Shown: piece by piece, positions 49,066-58,999 of the stretch | Layout of the letters: each line of letters begins with the position of its first letter | Position numbering within the stretch: the stretch's first letter is position 1 | Source: Curtobacterium luteum | Lineage (GTDB): Bacteria > Actinomycetota > Actinomycetes > Actinomycetales > Microbacteriaceae | Direction: 5' to 3' | DNA length: 64,000 nucleotides | NCBI RefSeq assembly: GCF_001475545.1 | Contig: NZ_LDQC01000060.1 | Location: 1-64,000, forward strand | Notes under the pieces: model-generated | Told to the model about the DNA's origin: nothing | The model's database searches: none | The model's input: only the letters and a program-made list of their open reading frames with translations | Position numbers and translations under genes: made by a program

Positions 49066-50229
49066 GTGAGCAGGGCGGTCGTCGTCGTCGCGGCGGGGTC
49101 CGGTACGCGGCTCGGCATCGGCACCGCCAAGGCGTTCGTCCCGGTCGCCGGGCAGGTGATGCTGACGCGGGCGCTCCAGCCGCTCTTCACCCTGGCGTCG
49201 CCGACGCTCGTCGTGGTCGTCTCCCCGGCGGCGCTCCTCGACGAGTGTCGTGCGTTGGTCGCCTCGGTCGCGGGCGCGGCGGCCGTGTACACCGCGGTCG
49301 TCCCCGGAGGCACCGATCGCCACGCGTCGGTCCAGGCCGGTCTGGCAGCACTGCCCGACTCGGTCGACGTCGTGCTCGTGCACGACGCGGCGCGGTGCCT
49401 GACGCCGGCGGCGCAGTTCGAGCGGGTGTTCGGCGCGGTGACGACGACGGGCGACGGGGTCGTCCCGGCACTGCCCGTCGTCGACACCGTGAAGCGTGTG
49501 GACGGTGACCTCGTGCTCGAGACCGTCGACCGGTCGGCGCTCGTCGGGGTCCAGACGCCGCAGGGGTTCCCGCTCGCGGCGCTCCGGCGGGCCTACGCGG
49601 CGTCCGAACGGTCCGAGACCGACGACGCGGGGGTGTTCCAGGCGGCCGGTCGCACGGTGCGGTTCGTCCCGGGCCACGCGGACGCGTTCAAGATCACCAC
49701 GGCGTGGGACCTCGGTCGCGCCGAGTCGGTCGTCCGTGCACGCACAGGCGCGGAGCAGGCGGGCGTGCGGATCGGTCTCGGGGTCGACGTGCACGCGTTC
49801 GACGCGGCCTCGCCGTGCCGTGTCGGGTTGCTCGACTTCCCCGGGGAACCGGGCCTCTCCGGACACAGCGACGGCGACGCGGTCGCGCACGCGGTGTGCG
49901 ACGCGCTGCTCTCCGCCGGTGGACTCGGTGACATCGGCGGGCGGTTCGGCACGTCCGATCCGCGGTACGCCGGGGCGACGGGCGACGTCTTCGTGCGGGG
50001 CGCGGTCGAGCTCCTCGCGTCCGCCGGACTGGTGCCGTCGGCGGTCACCGTCCAGGTGATCGGCAACCGCCCGCGCATCGGTCCCCGGCGCGCGGCGATG
50101 GAGGACGCGCTGGCTGCCGTCGTCGGTGCCCCGGTCGCGGTGTCCGGCACGACCACGGACGGTCTCGGGTTCACCGGTCGGGGTGAGGGGCTCGCGGCGA
50201 TCGCGACCGCCGTCGTCCGGCAGGCCTGA
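49066..50229 (+). CDS. ispDF: bifunctional IspD/IspF of the MEP isoprenoid pathway
   Basis: Fused cytidylyltransferase and cyclodiphosphate synthase, 387 residues. Residues 1-225 are IspD (VVVAAGSGTRLGIGTAKAF, VLVHDAARC); from about residue 234 IspF follows (GLGVDVHAF with the zinc ligands, GHSDGDAVAHAVCDALL, GRFGTSDPRY). Steps 3 and 5 of the pathway are thus joined while step 4 (IspE) is elsewhere. GTG 49066 is used; the 49 bases after carD hold a small hairpin. Confidence 0.94.
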   Translation: MSRAVVVVAAGSGTRLGIGTAKAFVPVAGQVMLTRALQPLFTLASPTLVVVVSPAALLDECRALVASVAGAAAVYTAVVPGGTDRHASVQAGLAALPDSVDVVLVHDAARCLTPAAQFERVFGAVTTTGDGVVPALPVVDTVKRVDGDLVLETVDRSALVGVQTPQGFPLAALRRAYAASERSETDDAGVFQAAGRTVRFVPGHADAFKITTAWDLGRAESVVRARTGAEQAGVRIGLGVDVHAFDAASPCRVGLLDFPGEPGLSGHSDGDAVAHAVCDALLSAGGLGDIGGRFGTSDPRYAGATGDVFVRGAVELLASAGLVPSAVTVQVIGNRPRIGPRRAAMEDALAAVVGAPVAVSGTTTDGLGFTGRGEGLAAIATAVVRQA

Positions 50230-50252
50230 CGGACCCCGGCAGACCGGCGTCC

Positions 50253-50258
50253 TAGGCT
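50253..50258 (+). promoter_or_regulatory. leaderless -10 box of cysS
   Basis: TAGGCT, 7 bases before the GTG at 50266. Confidence 0.55.
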
Positions 50259-50265
50259 TGGGGAC

Positions 50266-51675
50266 GTGACCGTTCGCCTCCACGACTCCCGCGCCGCCGC
50301 CGTCGTCGACCTCGTGCCCCTGGTCGACGGACACGTGAGCGTCTACGTCTGTGGCCCGACGGTGCAGTCGTCGCCGCACATCGGGCACCTCCGCTCCGCG
50401 CTCGTCTACGACATCTGGCGCCGGTGGCTCACGTACCGCGGCTACACGGTGACCCTCGTCCGGAACGTCACCGACATCGACGACAAGGTGCTCGACCTCG
50501 CGGCCGGCACCGACGAGGAGTGGTTCGCCCGCGCCTACCGCGTCGAGCTCGAGTTCACCGCTGCCTACCGTGCGCTCGGCATCCTCCCGCCGACGTACGA
50601 GCCGCGGGCGACGGCGAGCGTGCCGCAGATGCACGAGATCATCGAGCGGCTCATCCGGCGCGGGCACGCGTACGCGGCGCAGGACGGCTCCGGGGACGTC
50701 TACTTCGACACCGGCAGCTGGGCGTCGTACGGCGCGCTGACCCGGCAGCGTCGTGAGGACATGGTCGACGCCGCCGACGCCGACCCCCGTGGCAAGCGCG
50801 ACCCCCGCGACTTCGCCCTGTGGAAGGGCCGGAAGGACGGCGAACCGGACACCGCCGTGTGGGACAGCCCCTGGGGGCCCGGCCGTCCGGGCTGGCACAT
50901 CGAGTGCTCGGCGATGAGCCGGCGGTACCTCGGCCCGGCGTTCGACATCCACGGCGGCGGGCTCGACCTCCGGTTCCCGCACCACGAGAACGAGCTCGCA
51001 CAGTCGACCGCCGCGGGCGACCCGTTCGCGACCTACTGGCTGCACAACGGTCTCGTCACCGTCGACGGCCAGAAGATGTCGAAGTCGCTCGGCAACTCGA
51101 TCTTCGCGGCCGACTTCCTGGCAGCAGCGCGTCCGGAGGTCGTCCGGTACTTCCTCGGCGCCGCGCACTACCGCTCGGCGATCGACCACCACGACGGCTC
51201 CCTCGCCGAGGCGGAAGCGGCGTACGACCGCGTCGCCGGCTTCCTGTCCCGCGCCGAGGAGCGTCTCGAGGGCGTGCAGCTCCACGACGCCCCCGGCGTC
51301 CCGGACGCCTTCGCCGAGGCCATGGACGACGACCTCTCGGTCCCGCAGGCCCTCGCCGTGCTCCACGAGACCGTCCGTGCCGGGAACGCCGCCCTCGACG
51401 CCGACGATGCGGACGCGCTCGGACTCGCGTACCATCAGGTGGCCGCGATGGTGGAGGTGCTCGGCATCGACCCGCGAGCGGCCCACTGGTCGAGCGGCGG
51501 TCAGGACACCTCGGCCGCCCCGCTCGCAGCCCTCGTCGAACGTCTCGTGCAGGAGCGTGCCGACGCCCGGGCCGCACGGGACTTCGCGACGGCCGACCGT
51601 GTGCGTGACGACCTCGCCGCCGCGGGCATCACCATCGAGGACACCGCAGCGGGTACACGCTGGAGCATCGCCTGA
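50266..51675 (+). CDS. cysS: cysteinyl-tRNA synthetase
   Basis: Class I aminoacyl-tRNA synthetase, 469 residues. [20 protein letters not shown] holds a zinc Cys and the HIGH motif (from residue 38); IECSAMS and [10 protein letters not shown] complete the zinc site; QKMSKSLGN gives KMSKS at 270-274. The C-terminal DALR-type domain is present. It stands in the conserved carD-ispDF-cysS-rlmB order. Confidence 0.97.
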   Translation: MTVRLHDSRAAAVVDLVPLVDGHVSVYVCGPTVQSSPHIGHLRSALVYDIWRRWLTYRGYTVTLVRNVTDIDDKVLDLAAGTDEEWFARAYRVELEFTAAYRALGILPPTYEPRATASVPQMHEIIERLIRRGHAYAAQDGSGDVYFDTGSWASYGALTRQRREDMVDAADADPRGKRDPRDFALWKGRKDGEPDTAVWDSPWGPGRPGWHIECSAMSRRYLGPAFDIHGGGLDLRFPHHENELAQSTAAGDPFATYWLHNGLVTVDGQKMSKSLGNSIFAADFLAAARPEVVRYFLGAAHYRSAIDHHDGSLAEAEAAYDRVAGFLSRAEERLEGVQLHDAPGVPDAFAEAMDDDLSVPQALAVLHETVRAGNAALDADDADALGLAYHQVAAMVEVLGIDPRAAHWSSGGQDTSAAPLAALVERLVQERADARAARDFATADRVRDDLAAAGITIEDTAAGTRWSIA

Positions 51676-51703
51676 CCACGGCCGTGCCGAACAGGAGCTG
51701 AGC

Positions 51704-52714
51704 ATGAAGAACGTTTCCGGGAGCAAGAAGGGTCGTCCGGGCGCCGTCCGGTCGGGCCGCAAGGGCAACAAGCAGGTCGGCTCCGGCGGCCAGGGCGCGC
51801 AGGCGCTCGAGGGGCGCAAGCCCACCCCGAAGGCCGAGGACCGCCCGTACCACCCGGCCGGCAAGCGCAAGGCGGCCAAGGAGCGGCTCGAGGCCGCCCG
51901 TGGTCGTCACGGTGCGTCGAGCGCCCCGCAGCAGCGGACCGGGCGTCCGCCGCAGCGCAAGAGCGACGACTCCGAGCTGGTCACCGGTCGGAACTCCGTG
52001 CTCGAGGCGCTCCGCACGAAGACCCCGTCGACGACGCTCTACATCGCGTCCCGCATCGAGGTCGACGACCGCGTCAAGGAGATCCTCGCGCTCGCCAACC
52101 ACCGCGGTGTGCCGATCATCGAGCTGATGCGCCCCGAGCTCGACCGCATCACCGGCCACGACAGCGTCCACCAGGGCGTCGCGCTCAAGGTCCCCGCGTA
52201 CGAGTACGCGGTGTCCGAGGACATCGTCGAGCGGGCGTTCGCGAAGGACGAGGTCCCGCTCATGGTCGCGCTCGACGGCATCACCGACCCGCGCAACCTC
52301 GGCGCGATCATCCGGTCGACCGCGGCGTTCGGCGGGCACGGCGTCATCGTCCCGCAGCGTCGCTCGGTGGGCGTGACCGCGTCGGCGTGGAAGACGTCCG
52401 CCGGTGCCGCCGCCCGCACCCCGGTCGCGATGGCACCGAACCTGACGCAGACCCTGAAGTCGCTCAAGTCGATGGGGCTCTTCGTCCTCGGACTGGACGG
52501 TGACGGGGACGTGGAGCTCGACGGCCTCGAGCTCGCCGACCGCCCGATCGTGATCGTCGTCGGTTCCGAGGGCAAGGGCCTGTCGCGGCTCGTCACCGAG
52601 ACCTGCGACGCCATCGTCTCCATCCCGATCTCGTCGGCGACCGAGTCGCTGAACGCGGGCATCGCGGCGAGCGTCACCCTGTGGGAGGTCGCCCGGCGCC
52701 GCCGCGCCGCGTAG
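51704..52714 (+). CDS. rlmB: 23S rRNA (guanosine-2'-O-)-methyltransferase RlmB
   Basis: SpoU-type enzyme that methylates G2251 of 23S rRNA. Length 336: a basic, disordered N-terminal tail of about 85 residues (KKGRPGAVRSGRKGNKQ and on), a substrate-binding domain (VTGRNSVLEAL), then the SPOUT knot with ALDGITDPRNLGAIIRSTAA, VVGSEGKGL and SIPISSATESLNAGIAAS. AGGAGC precedes the ATG. The tail is usual for actinobacterial RlmB. Confidence 0.94.
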   Translation: MKNVSGSKKGRPGAVRSGRKGNKQVGSGGQGAQALEGRKPTPKAEDRPYHPAGKRKAAKERLEAARGRHGASSAPQQRTGRPPQRKSDDSELVTGRNSVLEALRTKTPSTTLYIASRIEVDDRVKEILALANHRGVPIIELMRPELDRITGHDSVHQGVALKVPAYEYAVSEDIVERAFAKDEVPLMVALDGITDPRNLGAIIRSTAAFGGHGVIVPQRRSVGVTASAWKTSAGAAARTPVAMAPNLTQTLKSLKSMGLFVLGLDGDGDVELDGLELADRPIVIVVGSEGKGLSRLVTETCDAIVSIPISSATESLNAGIAASVTLWEVARRRRAA

Positions 52715-52753
52715 CGCTCCGCGCTCAGCGCTCAGCGCCCAGCGCAACCCACC

Positions 52754-52794
52754 GGAGGCCCGGTGCCGGTCCACGAGACCGGCACCGGGCCTCC
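52754..52794. terminator. GGAGGC-type hairpin terminator, copy 2
   Basis: GGAGGCCCGGTGCCGGT and ACCGGCACCGGGCCTCC form a perfect 17-bp stem with loop CCACGAG, 40 bases after the rlmB stop. It matches the hairpins at 47667 and 54392. Confidence 0.8.
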
Positions 52795-52889
52795 AGGCCG
52801 TCGCGGTGACGGCCCGCCTGCGCAACCCAGGGATCCGCCACTCGTCCGCCAGCGCGCCCCCGAGGTTCCACGACTCGCTGCCCCGGTGT

Positions 52890-53011
52890 CGCCGAGGTTC
52901 CACGGACCGGCCCGGACGGCGCGGAGATGCCGAAATTCTGGAACCTCGGCGCGCCGACCGGACGACCGGACGACCGGACGCCCGGACGCCCGGACGACCG
53001 GACGACGGGAC
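52890..53011. repeat. inverted repeat plus 8-bp microsatellite
   Basis: CGCCGAGGTTCCA (52890-52902) and TGGAACCTCGGCG (52939-52951) are a perfect 13-bp inverted repeat, with a further GAGGTTCCA at 52862. Seven 8-base units of the GACCGGAC type follow at 52956-53011. No gene was found in 52715-53038. Confidence 0.75.
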
Positions 53012-53038
53012 TTCGGTGGCCCGCGCACGGTGCGGGCG

Positions 53039-54340
53039 TCAGACGCCCGCGCGCCAGTCCTCGACGTCCTCGTCCTCGTCGACGTCCGCGTCGAGGGAGA
53101 CCGGCAGTGGCATCGAGGACGTCGGCGGGTTGATGAGCAGCCGCTCGTCACGGCGGTGGCGGAGCACGTCGTTGATGTACGCGGTCGTGGCCTCGGGCAG
53201 CGAGACCGCGCGCTCCTCGGCCTGCGACATGAACCAGCGGTGCTCGAGCAGCTCGTGGAACACCTCGGCGGGCTCCAGCCGTCCGCGGAGGTCGCGGGGG
53301 ATGGACCGCACCACGGGCTCGAAGACCCGCGACACCCACTCGTGCGCGACCATCTCCTCGTCGAGGGCCTCCCGGCCGTTGCGCGCGCGGTAGGCGTCGA
53401 GGTCGTTGAGCAGCCGTCGTGCCTGGTTCTCGCCGGCGTCGAGACCGGTCAGTCGCAGGAGCCGGCGCTGGTGGTGCCCGGCGTCCACGACCTTCGGCTG
53501 GATGCGCACCTGCGAGCCACCCTCGGTCGTGTGGATCGACAGCTCCTCGATGTCGAAGCCGAGTGCGTTGAGGCGCTCGACCCGGTCGTTGATGCGCCAA
53601 CGCTCCTTGATGTCGAACTGCTCGGTCCCGGTGAGTTCCTTCCACAGCGTGCGGTACTGCGCCACGATGCGGTTCGACACGTCCACCGGGTCGGCGTTCT
53701 CGTCGAGGCGACCACCGGCCTCGAGGTCGAGCAGCTCGCCGGCGATGTTCACCCGCGCGACCTCGAGGTCGTTCTCGCGCTGGCCGTTCGAGAGCCCGCC
53801 GGGGTAGAGCTTCCCGGTCTCGGCGTCGACGAGGTAGGCCGCGAAGGCTCCGGCGTCGCGGCGGAAGAGGGTGTTCGAGAGCGACACGTCGCCCCAGTAG
53901 AACCCGATGACGTGCAGACGGACGAGCAGCAGGGCGAGGGCGTCGACGAGACGGGTGGCGGTCTCCGGCCGGAGGGTCTGCGAGTACAGCGCGCGGTACG
54001 GCAGCGAGAAGCGCAGGTGCCGGGTGACGAGGACGGGGTGCAGCGGCTCGCCGTCGGCGTCGACGCGGTTCGTGATGACCGCGACCGGGTCGACGCACGG
54101 CACGTCCATGCGCTGCAGGGTGCGGAGCATCTCGTACTCGGCGCGCGCCACCTCTTCCCCGGTCTCCTTCACCGCGGCGACGTACCCGCTCAGGTGCACG
54201 AACCGCACGAGGTGCCGCGAGATGCCCTTCGGGAGTGCGACGATGACGTCGTCCGGCCAGTCCTCGAGCGGCTGGTCCCACGGCAGGTCGAGCAGGCCCG
54301 GGTCGACGGTGGCAGCGGTGATGGACAGGGAGTCGGGCAC
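53039..54340 (-). CDS. DUF4032 family kinase-like protein
   Basis: A 433-residue protein. The first half has a protein-kinase-like fold as in lipopolysaccharide kinases: YVAAVKETGEEVARAEYEML (Lys and Glu region), HVIGFYWGDVSLSNTLF (catalytic loop) and YLVDAETG (metal Asp). The second half is DUF4032 (VEPVVRS-type helices, ELLEHRWFMSQ). Substrate unknown. GTG 54340 follows AGGAGCC. Its acidic tail ends DADVDEDEDVEDW. Confidence 0.82.
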   Translation of the reverse strand: MPDSLSITAATVDPGLLDLPWDQPLEDWPDDVIVALPKGISRHLVRFVHLSGYVAAVKETGEEVARAEYEMLRTLQRMDVPCVDPVAVITNRVDADGEPLHPVLVTRHLRFSLPYRALYSQTLRPETATRLVDALALLLVRLHVIGFYWGDVSLSNTLFRRDAGAFAAYLVDAETGKLYPGGLSNGQRENDLEVARVNIAGELLDLEAGGRLDENADPVDVSNRIVAQYRTLWKELTGTEQFDIKERWRINDRVERLNALGFDIEELSIHTTEGGSQVRIQPKVVDAGHHQRRLLRLTGLDAGENQARRLLNDLDAYRARNGREALDEEMVAHEWVSRVFEPVVRSIPRDLRGRLEPAEVFHELLEHRWFMSQAEERAVSLPEATTAYINDVLRHRRDERLLINPPTSSMPLPVSLDADVDEDEDVEDWRAGV

Positions 54341-54391
54341 GGTTGGCTCCTGGTGGTGCGGTGGCCGGTGTCGTCCCGGCAGTCTGACAGA

Positions 54392-54427
54392 CAGGAGGCG
54401 CGGTGCCGTCCGGCACCGCGCCTCCTG
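54392..54427. terminator. GGAGGC-type hairpin terminator, copy 3
   Basis: CAGGAGGCGCGGTGCCG and CGGCACCGCGCCTCCTG pair with only two bases between them, so the top of the stem must open. It follows the ATPase gene on the minus strand (stop at 54444). Confidence 0.8.
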
Positions 54428-54443
54428 TTCGGCTGTTCCAGCG

Positions 54444-55544
<1,101 letters not shown>

Positions 55545-55716
55545 GAGCGTTCGATCCTTCCTTCACCGGCAGGTACGTGCCGGACGATCCGTAGTGAAGC
55601 GGTTGCCCGTGGGGGCCCCGGATGGTCGCCGTCGACCATCGCTGCTCATACAACACGACTTCCCCGCGGAGCGCCAGTGCTTCTCGGCTGGTTGGGTGGT
55701 TCCCAGAGCGGCCCAC

Positions 55717-55722
55717 TACAAT
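55717..55722 (+). promoter_or_regulatory. -10 box of the DsbA-like gene
   Basis: TACAAT, the best -10 match in this part, with weak TTGGGT 19 bp upstream; the leader to 55791 is about 65 nt. Confidence 0.5.
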
Positions 55723-55790
55723 CGCCGGGTCCGTCCGCGCCAGTGGGGGCACGGTGCGTGCGGACACCCGATCAGGAGGACGACACACCG

Positions 55791-56747
55791 ATGACCAACC
55801 GCCCCGAGGGTGACGCCCGTGCCGAGCGGGCAGCAGCCGGTCGCGCCGAGCGGAACGAACGTCGTGAAGCCGCCCGGCAGCGCGCGCAGAAGCACCGGAC
55901 CCAGCAGAAGCGTCGCCAGCGCGGTGCCCGGCTCGGGATCCAGATCGGCATCGGTGTCGTGCTCCTCGCCGCGGCGACGGTCGTGACCCTCGTGCTGGTC
56001 CAGTCCGCACAGCCCGCCGGCCCCGGTCCGTCGAACATGTCGCAGGGCGGCATCACGATCGGGAAGGGCCTCCAGGCGCAGACGGCCGGCTCGACCCCCT
56101 CGGCCTCGGCCTCCGACGGCGCCGGCTCCGTGCACATCACGACGTACATCGACTACCTCTGCCCGACGTGCGGCCAGTTCGAGAAGGCCAACGGCGACTA
56201 CATCGAGGGCCTCGTCGAGTCCGGCGCCGCGACGGTGGACATCCACCCGATCGCGATCCTCGCGAACCGCTCGCAGGGCACGAAGTACTCGCTCCGCGCG
56301 GCGAACGCCGCGGCGTGCGTCGCCGATAAGTCGCCGGACCGGTTCTTCGCCTTCAACAAGGCGCTGTTCGCCGAGCAGCCGCAGGAGGGCACGGCGGGGC
56401 TCAGCGACGCCGACCTCGTCAGCGTCGTCCGGAGCGTCGACGGCATGCGCAGCCAGCGTGCGATCGCGGACTGCATCCAGGACCAGACCTACGCGCGGTG
56501 GGTGACCGAGCGGACGAACGACGTCACGGACGGGAAGATCCCCGGCAGCGACCTCTCGTCCTTCCCGGGGACGCCGCTCGTCCTCGTGAACGGGCAGCAG
56601 TACGAGCTCACCGCACCGATCACCAACGACGACTTCCGCACCTTCGTGCTGAGCGCGGCGGGCTCGACCGACTCCACGCCCACGCCGACGACGACACCGT
56701 CGGCGACGCCCACCCGGACCCCGTCGGCCACGCCGTCGGCCGGCTGA
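55791..56747 (+). CDS. membrane-anchored DsbA-family thiol oxidoreductase
   Basis: A 318-residue protein: a basic cytoplasmic head of about 50 residues, one membrane helix (IQIGIGVVLLAAATVVTLVL), then an extracytoplasmic thioredoxin-like domain. YLCPTCGQFEKANGDYI has the active CPTC at residues 124-127 and FPGTPLVLVNG is the cis-proline loop. A Thr/Pro-rich tail follows. It likely forms or isomerises disulphides in exported proteins. AGGAGGA precedes the ATG. Confidence 0.87.
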   Translation: MTNRPEGDARAERAAAGRAERNERREAARQRAQKHRTQQKRRQRGARLGIQIGIGVVLLAAATVVTLVLVQSAQPAGPGPSNMSQGGITIGKGLQAQTAGSTPSASASDGAGSVHITTYIDYLCPTCGQFEKANGDYIEGLVESGAATVDIHPIAILANRSQGTKYSLRAANAAACVADKSPDRFFAFNKALFAEQPQEGTAGLSDADLVSVVRSVDGMRSQRAIADCIQDQTYARWVTERTNDVTDGKIPGSDLSSFPGTPLVLVNGQQYELTAPITNDDFRTFVLSAAGSTDSTPTPTTTPSATPTRTPSATPSAG

Positions 56748-56800
56748 CCCGTCCGCGGGCTGACCCGTCAGCGGGCTGACCCGTCCGCGGGCCGACCCTC
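56746..56800. repeat. 16-bp tandem repeat after the DsbA-like gene
   Basis: GGCTGACCCGTCCGCG-like units repeat about three times, beginning at the stop codon of the DsbA-like gene. Confidence 0.7.
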
Positions 56801-56806
56801 GGTCCG

Positions 56807-57700
56807 CTACAGGGCGTCGCCCGGCACGCTGAACGTGTCGCAGGACGTCGCACCCTGCTGGTAGCCGCGGAGGAACCAACGCTGCCGCTGCTCGCTCGAC
56901 CCGTGCGTGAACGAGTCCGGGTCGACCGACCCCGTCGACCGGCGCTGGATGCTGTCGTCGCCGACGGCGCTCGCGGCGGACAGTGCGTCGTCGATCTGCG
57001 TCCGGGTGATCGGTTCGAAGAACGTCCGTCCGTCCGCGTCCTCCGTCGTGGCGGCGTCGCCGACCCACGCGCCGGCGTAGCAGTCGGCCTGCAACTCGAC
57101 GCGGACGCTACCGGACGATGCGCCCGTGCCCGAGCGGTCCGTGTCGGCGAACGTGCCCTGCAGCTGCTGGACGTGGTGGCCCCACTCGTGGGCGACGACG
57201 TACATCTGCGCGAGCGGTCCGCCCGACGAACCGTACCGGGACTGCAGCTCGTCGTAGAAGGACGTGTCGACGTAGAGCGCCCGGTCCGGCGGGCAGTAGA
57301 ACGGCCCGGTGGCCGACGACGCCGTCCCGCAGCCGGTGTCCGTCGAGTCCTGGAAGAGGTAGAACGTCGGCGTCGTGTAGGTGATCCCGAGCCGGGGCGC
57401 CTCGGCGGACCAGTAGGCGTCGAGCGACTCGGCGGCGCCCTCCATCCGGCAGTCGACCGAGGCGTTCGCGTCGCGTCCGGTGCGGCACTCGGGCGCCGCG
57501 TCGACCGTGTCCCCGCCCTGCTGGATCGTGGTGAGACCGCCGCCACCGCCGAGGACGCCCGTCAGGTCGACGCCGGAGACCGCGGAGACGATGTAGACGA
57601 GGAGCGCGAGGCCACCCACGGCGCCGCCGCCGATCGCGGCCGTGCGCCCACGGCGCTTCACCTTCCCGCCGGAGAGCTGCGAGTCGTCGTTGAACGTCAT
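56807..57700 (-). CDS. YpfJ-type neutral zinc metallopeptidase
   Basis: A 297-residue protein of family PF04228. A cytoplasmic head with KVKRRGRTAAIGG is followed by one membrane helix and an extracytoplasmic domain in which VVAHEWGHHVQQLQG is the HExxH zinc motif and RVELQADCYAGAWV the third-ligand region. Four cysteines could pair. Physiological substrates are unknown. Leaderless ATG at 57700 after TACATT. Confidence 0.88.
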   Translation of the reverse strand: MTFNDDSQLSGGKVKRRGRTAAIGGGAVGGLALLVYIVSAVSGVDLTGVLGGGGGLTTIQQGGDTVDAAPECRTGRDANASVDCRMEGAAESLDAYWSAEAPRLGITYTTPTFYLFQDSTDTGCGTASSATGPFYCPPDRALYVDTSFYDELQSRYGSSGGPLAQMYVVAHEWGHHVQQLQGTFADTDRSGTGASSGSVRVELQADCYAGAWVGDAATTEDADGRTFFEPITRTQIDDALSAASAVGDDSIQRRSTGSVDPDSFTHGSSEQRQRWFLRGYQQGATSCDTFSVPGDAL

Positions 57701-57706
57701 GCCCCG

Positions 57707-57712
57707 AATGTA
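57707..57712 (-). promoter_or_regulatory. leaderless -10 box of the metallopeptidase gene
   Basis: Minus-strand TACATT, 6 bases before the ATG at 57700. Confidence 0.55.
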
Positions 57713-57832
57713 CGGACGGACCCCTGGCCACGTCACAAAGCGCTGAGGGAGGGTCGCGTACCGTCTGGCCCACCCCGCAGTCGACACCTGTCGTGCGCGT
57801 CGCGGGGTGCTCCACCGAGGAAGGACGCAGCC

Positions 57833-58975
57833 ATGACCACCCCCGTCAGCACCGTCATGAGCCCCGCACGCTACGTGCAGGGCAAGGACGCCATCACCCG
57901 GATCGGTGAGTTCGTGGAGCCGATCGGCAAGCGTCCGCTCATCGTCGCCGACGACGTCGTCTGGGGCATCGTCGAGGAGGCCGTGCGCACCGCCTTCGAC
58001 GCCGCCGGGATCCCGGTCGAGCGGATCGGGTTCGGGCGCTTCGCCACGCCCTCCGCGGTCGACACGCTCGTCGACGCCATCCGCGAGCACGACGTCGACG
58101 TCGTCGTCGGGGTCGGCGGCGGGAGCGCGATCGACGCCGCCAAGGCCGCCGGACACCTCACCGAGATCCGCTGGGTCAGCGTCCCGACCGCTGCGAGCAC
58201 CGACGCACCGACCTCGGCCCTCGCCGTCATCTACTCGGAGGAAGGGGAGTTCCTCGAGTACCGCTTCTTCCCGCACAACCCCGACCTCGTGCTCATCGAC
58301 ACGAACCTCGTCGCGCACGCTCCGGTGCAGTTCCTCGTCGCGGGTATCGGCGACGCGCTCGCGACCTGGGTCGAGGCCCGCGCCGCGAAGCGTGCCAACG
58401 CAGACACGATGGCCGGCGGACTCCAGACCGAGACCGGCGTCGCGCTCGCGGAGCTCTCCTGGCGGCTGCTGCACGAGAACGCCCTGCAGGCCGTCGAGGC
58501 CGTCCGCGCCCGGGTCGTCACGCCGGCGCTCGAGAAGGTCGTCGAGGCGAACACGCTCCTCTCCGGGCTCGGCTTCGAGTCCGGCGGGCTCGCAGCGGCG
58601 CACGCGATCCACAACGGGCTGACCGCGGCCCCGCAGACGCACGGGCTCGCGCACGGGCAGAAGGTCAACGTCGGCACCGTGGCGCAGCTCGTCCTCGAGG
58701 GCGCCCCCGCGCAGGAGATCGAGGACTTCGTCGTGTTCACCACGAAGGTCGGTCTGCCGAACACCCTCACCGAGATCGGCCTCACGGTCGACGACTCCGA
58801 CGAGCTCCGCGCGGTCGCCGAGGCCGCGACCGAGGCCGGCGAGACCATCCACAACATGCCGTTCCCGGTCACCGCGGAGATGGTCGTCGACGCCCTCGTC
58901 GCGATCGAGGGCATCGCGCGCCGCATCCGCGCCGACCACGGGCTGCCCGAGCCGGAGCTGTACCGGCACCACTGA
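57833..58975 (+). CDS. gldA: glycerol dehydrogenase-like iron alcohol dehydrogenase
   Basis: Oxidises glycerol to dihydroxyacetone with NAD in characterised relatives. Length 380. VVVGVGGGSAIDAAKAAGHL is the dinucleotide site, PTAASTDAPTSALAVIYSEE the GldA segment, and the metal ligands lie in GIGDALATW (Asp) and AHAIHNGL and THGLAHGQKV (His). GAGGAAGGA precedes the ATG. Close relatives with other polyol substrates exist, so substrate is moderately sure. Confidence 0.85.
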   Translation: MTTPVSTVMSPARYVQGKDAITRIGEFVEPIGKRPLIVADDVVWGIVEEAVRTAFDAAGIPVERIGFGRFATPSAVDTLVDAIREHDVDVVVGVGGGSAIDAAKAAGHLTEIRWVSVPTAASTDAPTSALAVIYSEEGEFLEYRFFPHNPDLVLIDTNLVAHAPVQFLVAGIGDALATWVEARAAKRANADTMAGGLQTETGVALAELSWRLLHENALQAVEAVRARVVTPALEKVVEANTLLSGLGFESGGLAAAHAIHNGLTAAPQTHGLAHGQKVNVGTVAQLVLEGAPAQEIEDFVVFTTKVGLPNTLTEIGLTVDDSDELRAVAEAATEAGETIHNMPFPVTAEMVVDALVAIEGIARRIRADHGLPEPELYRHH

Positions 58976-58999
58976 GATCGGCCGTACCGCCCCCGGCGA

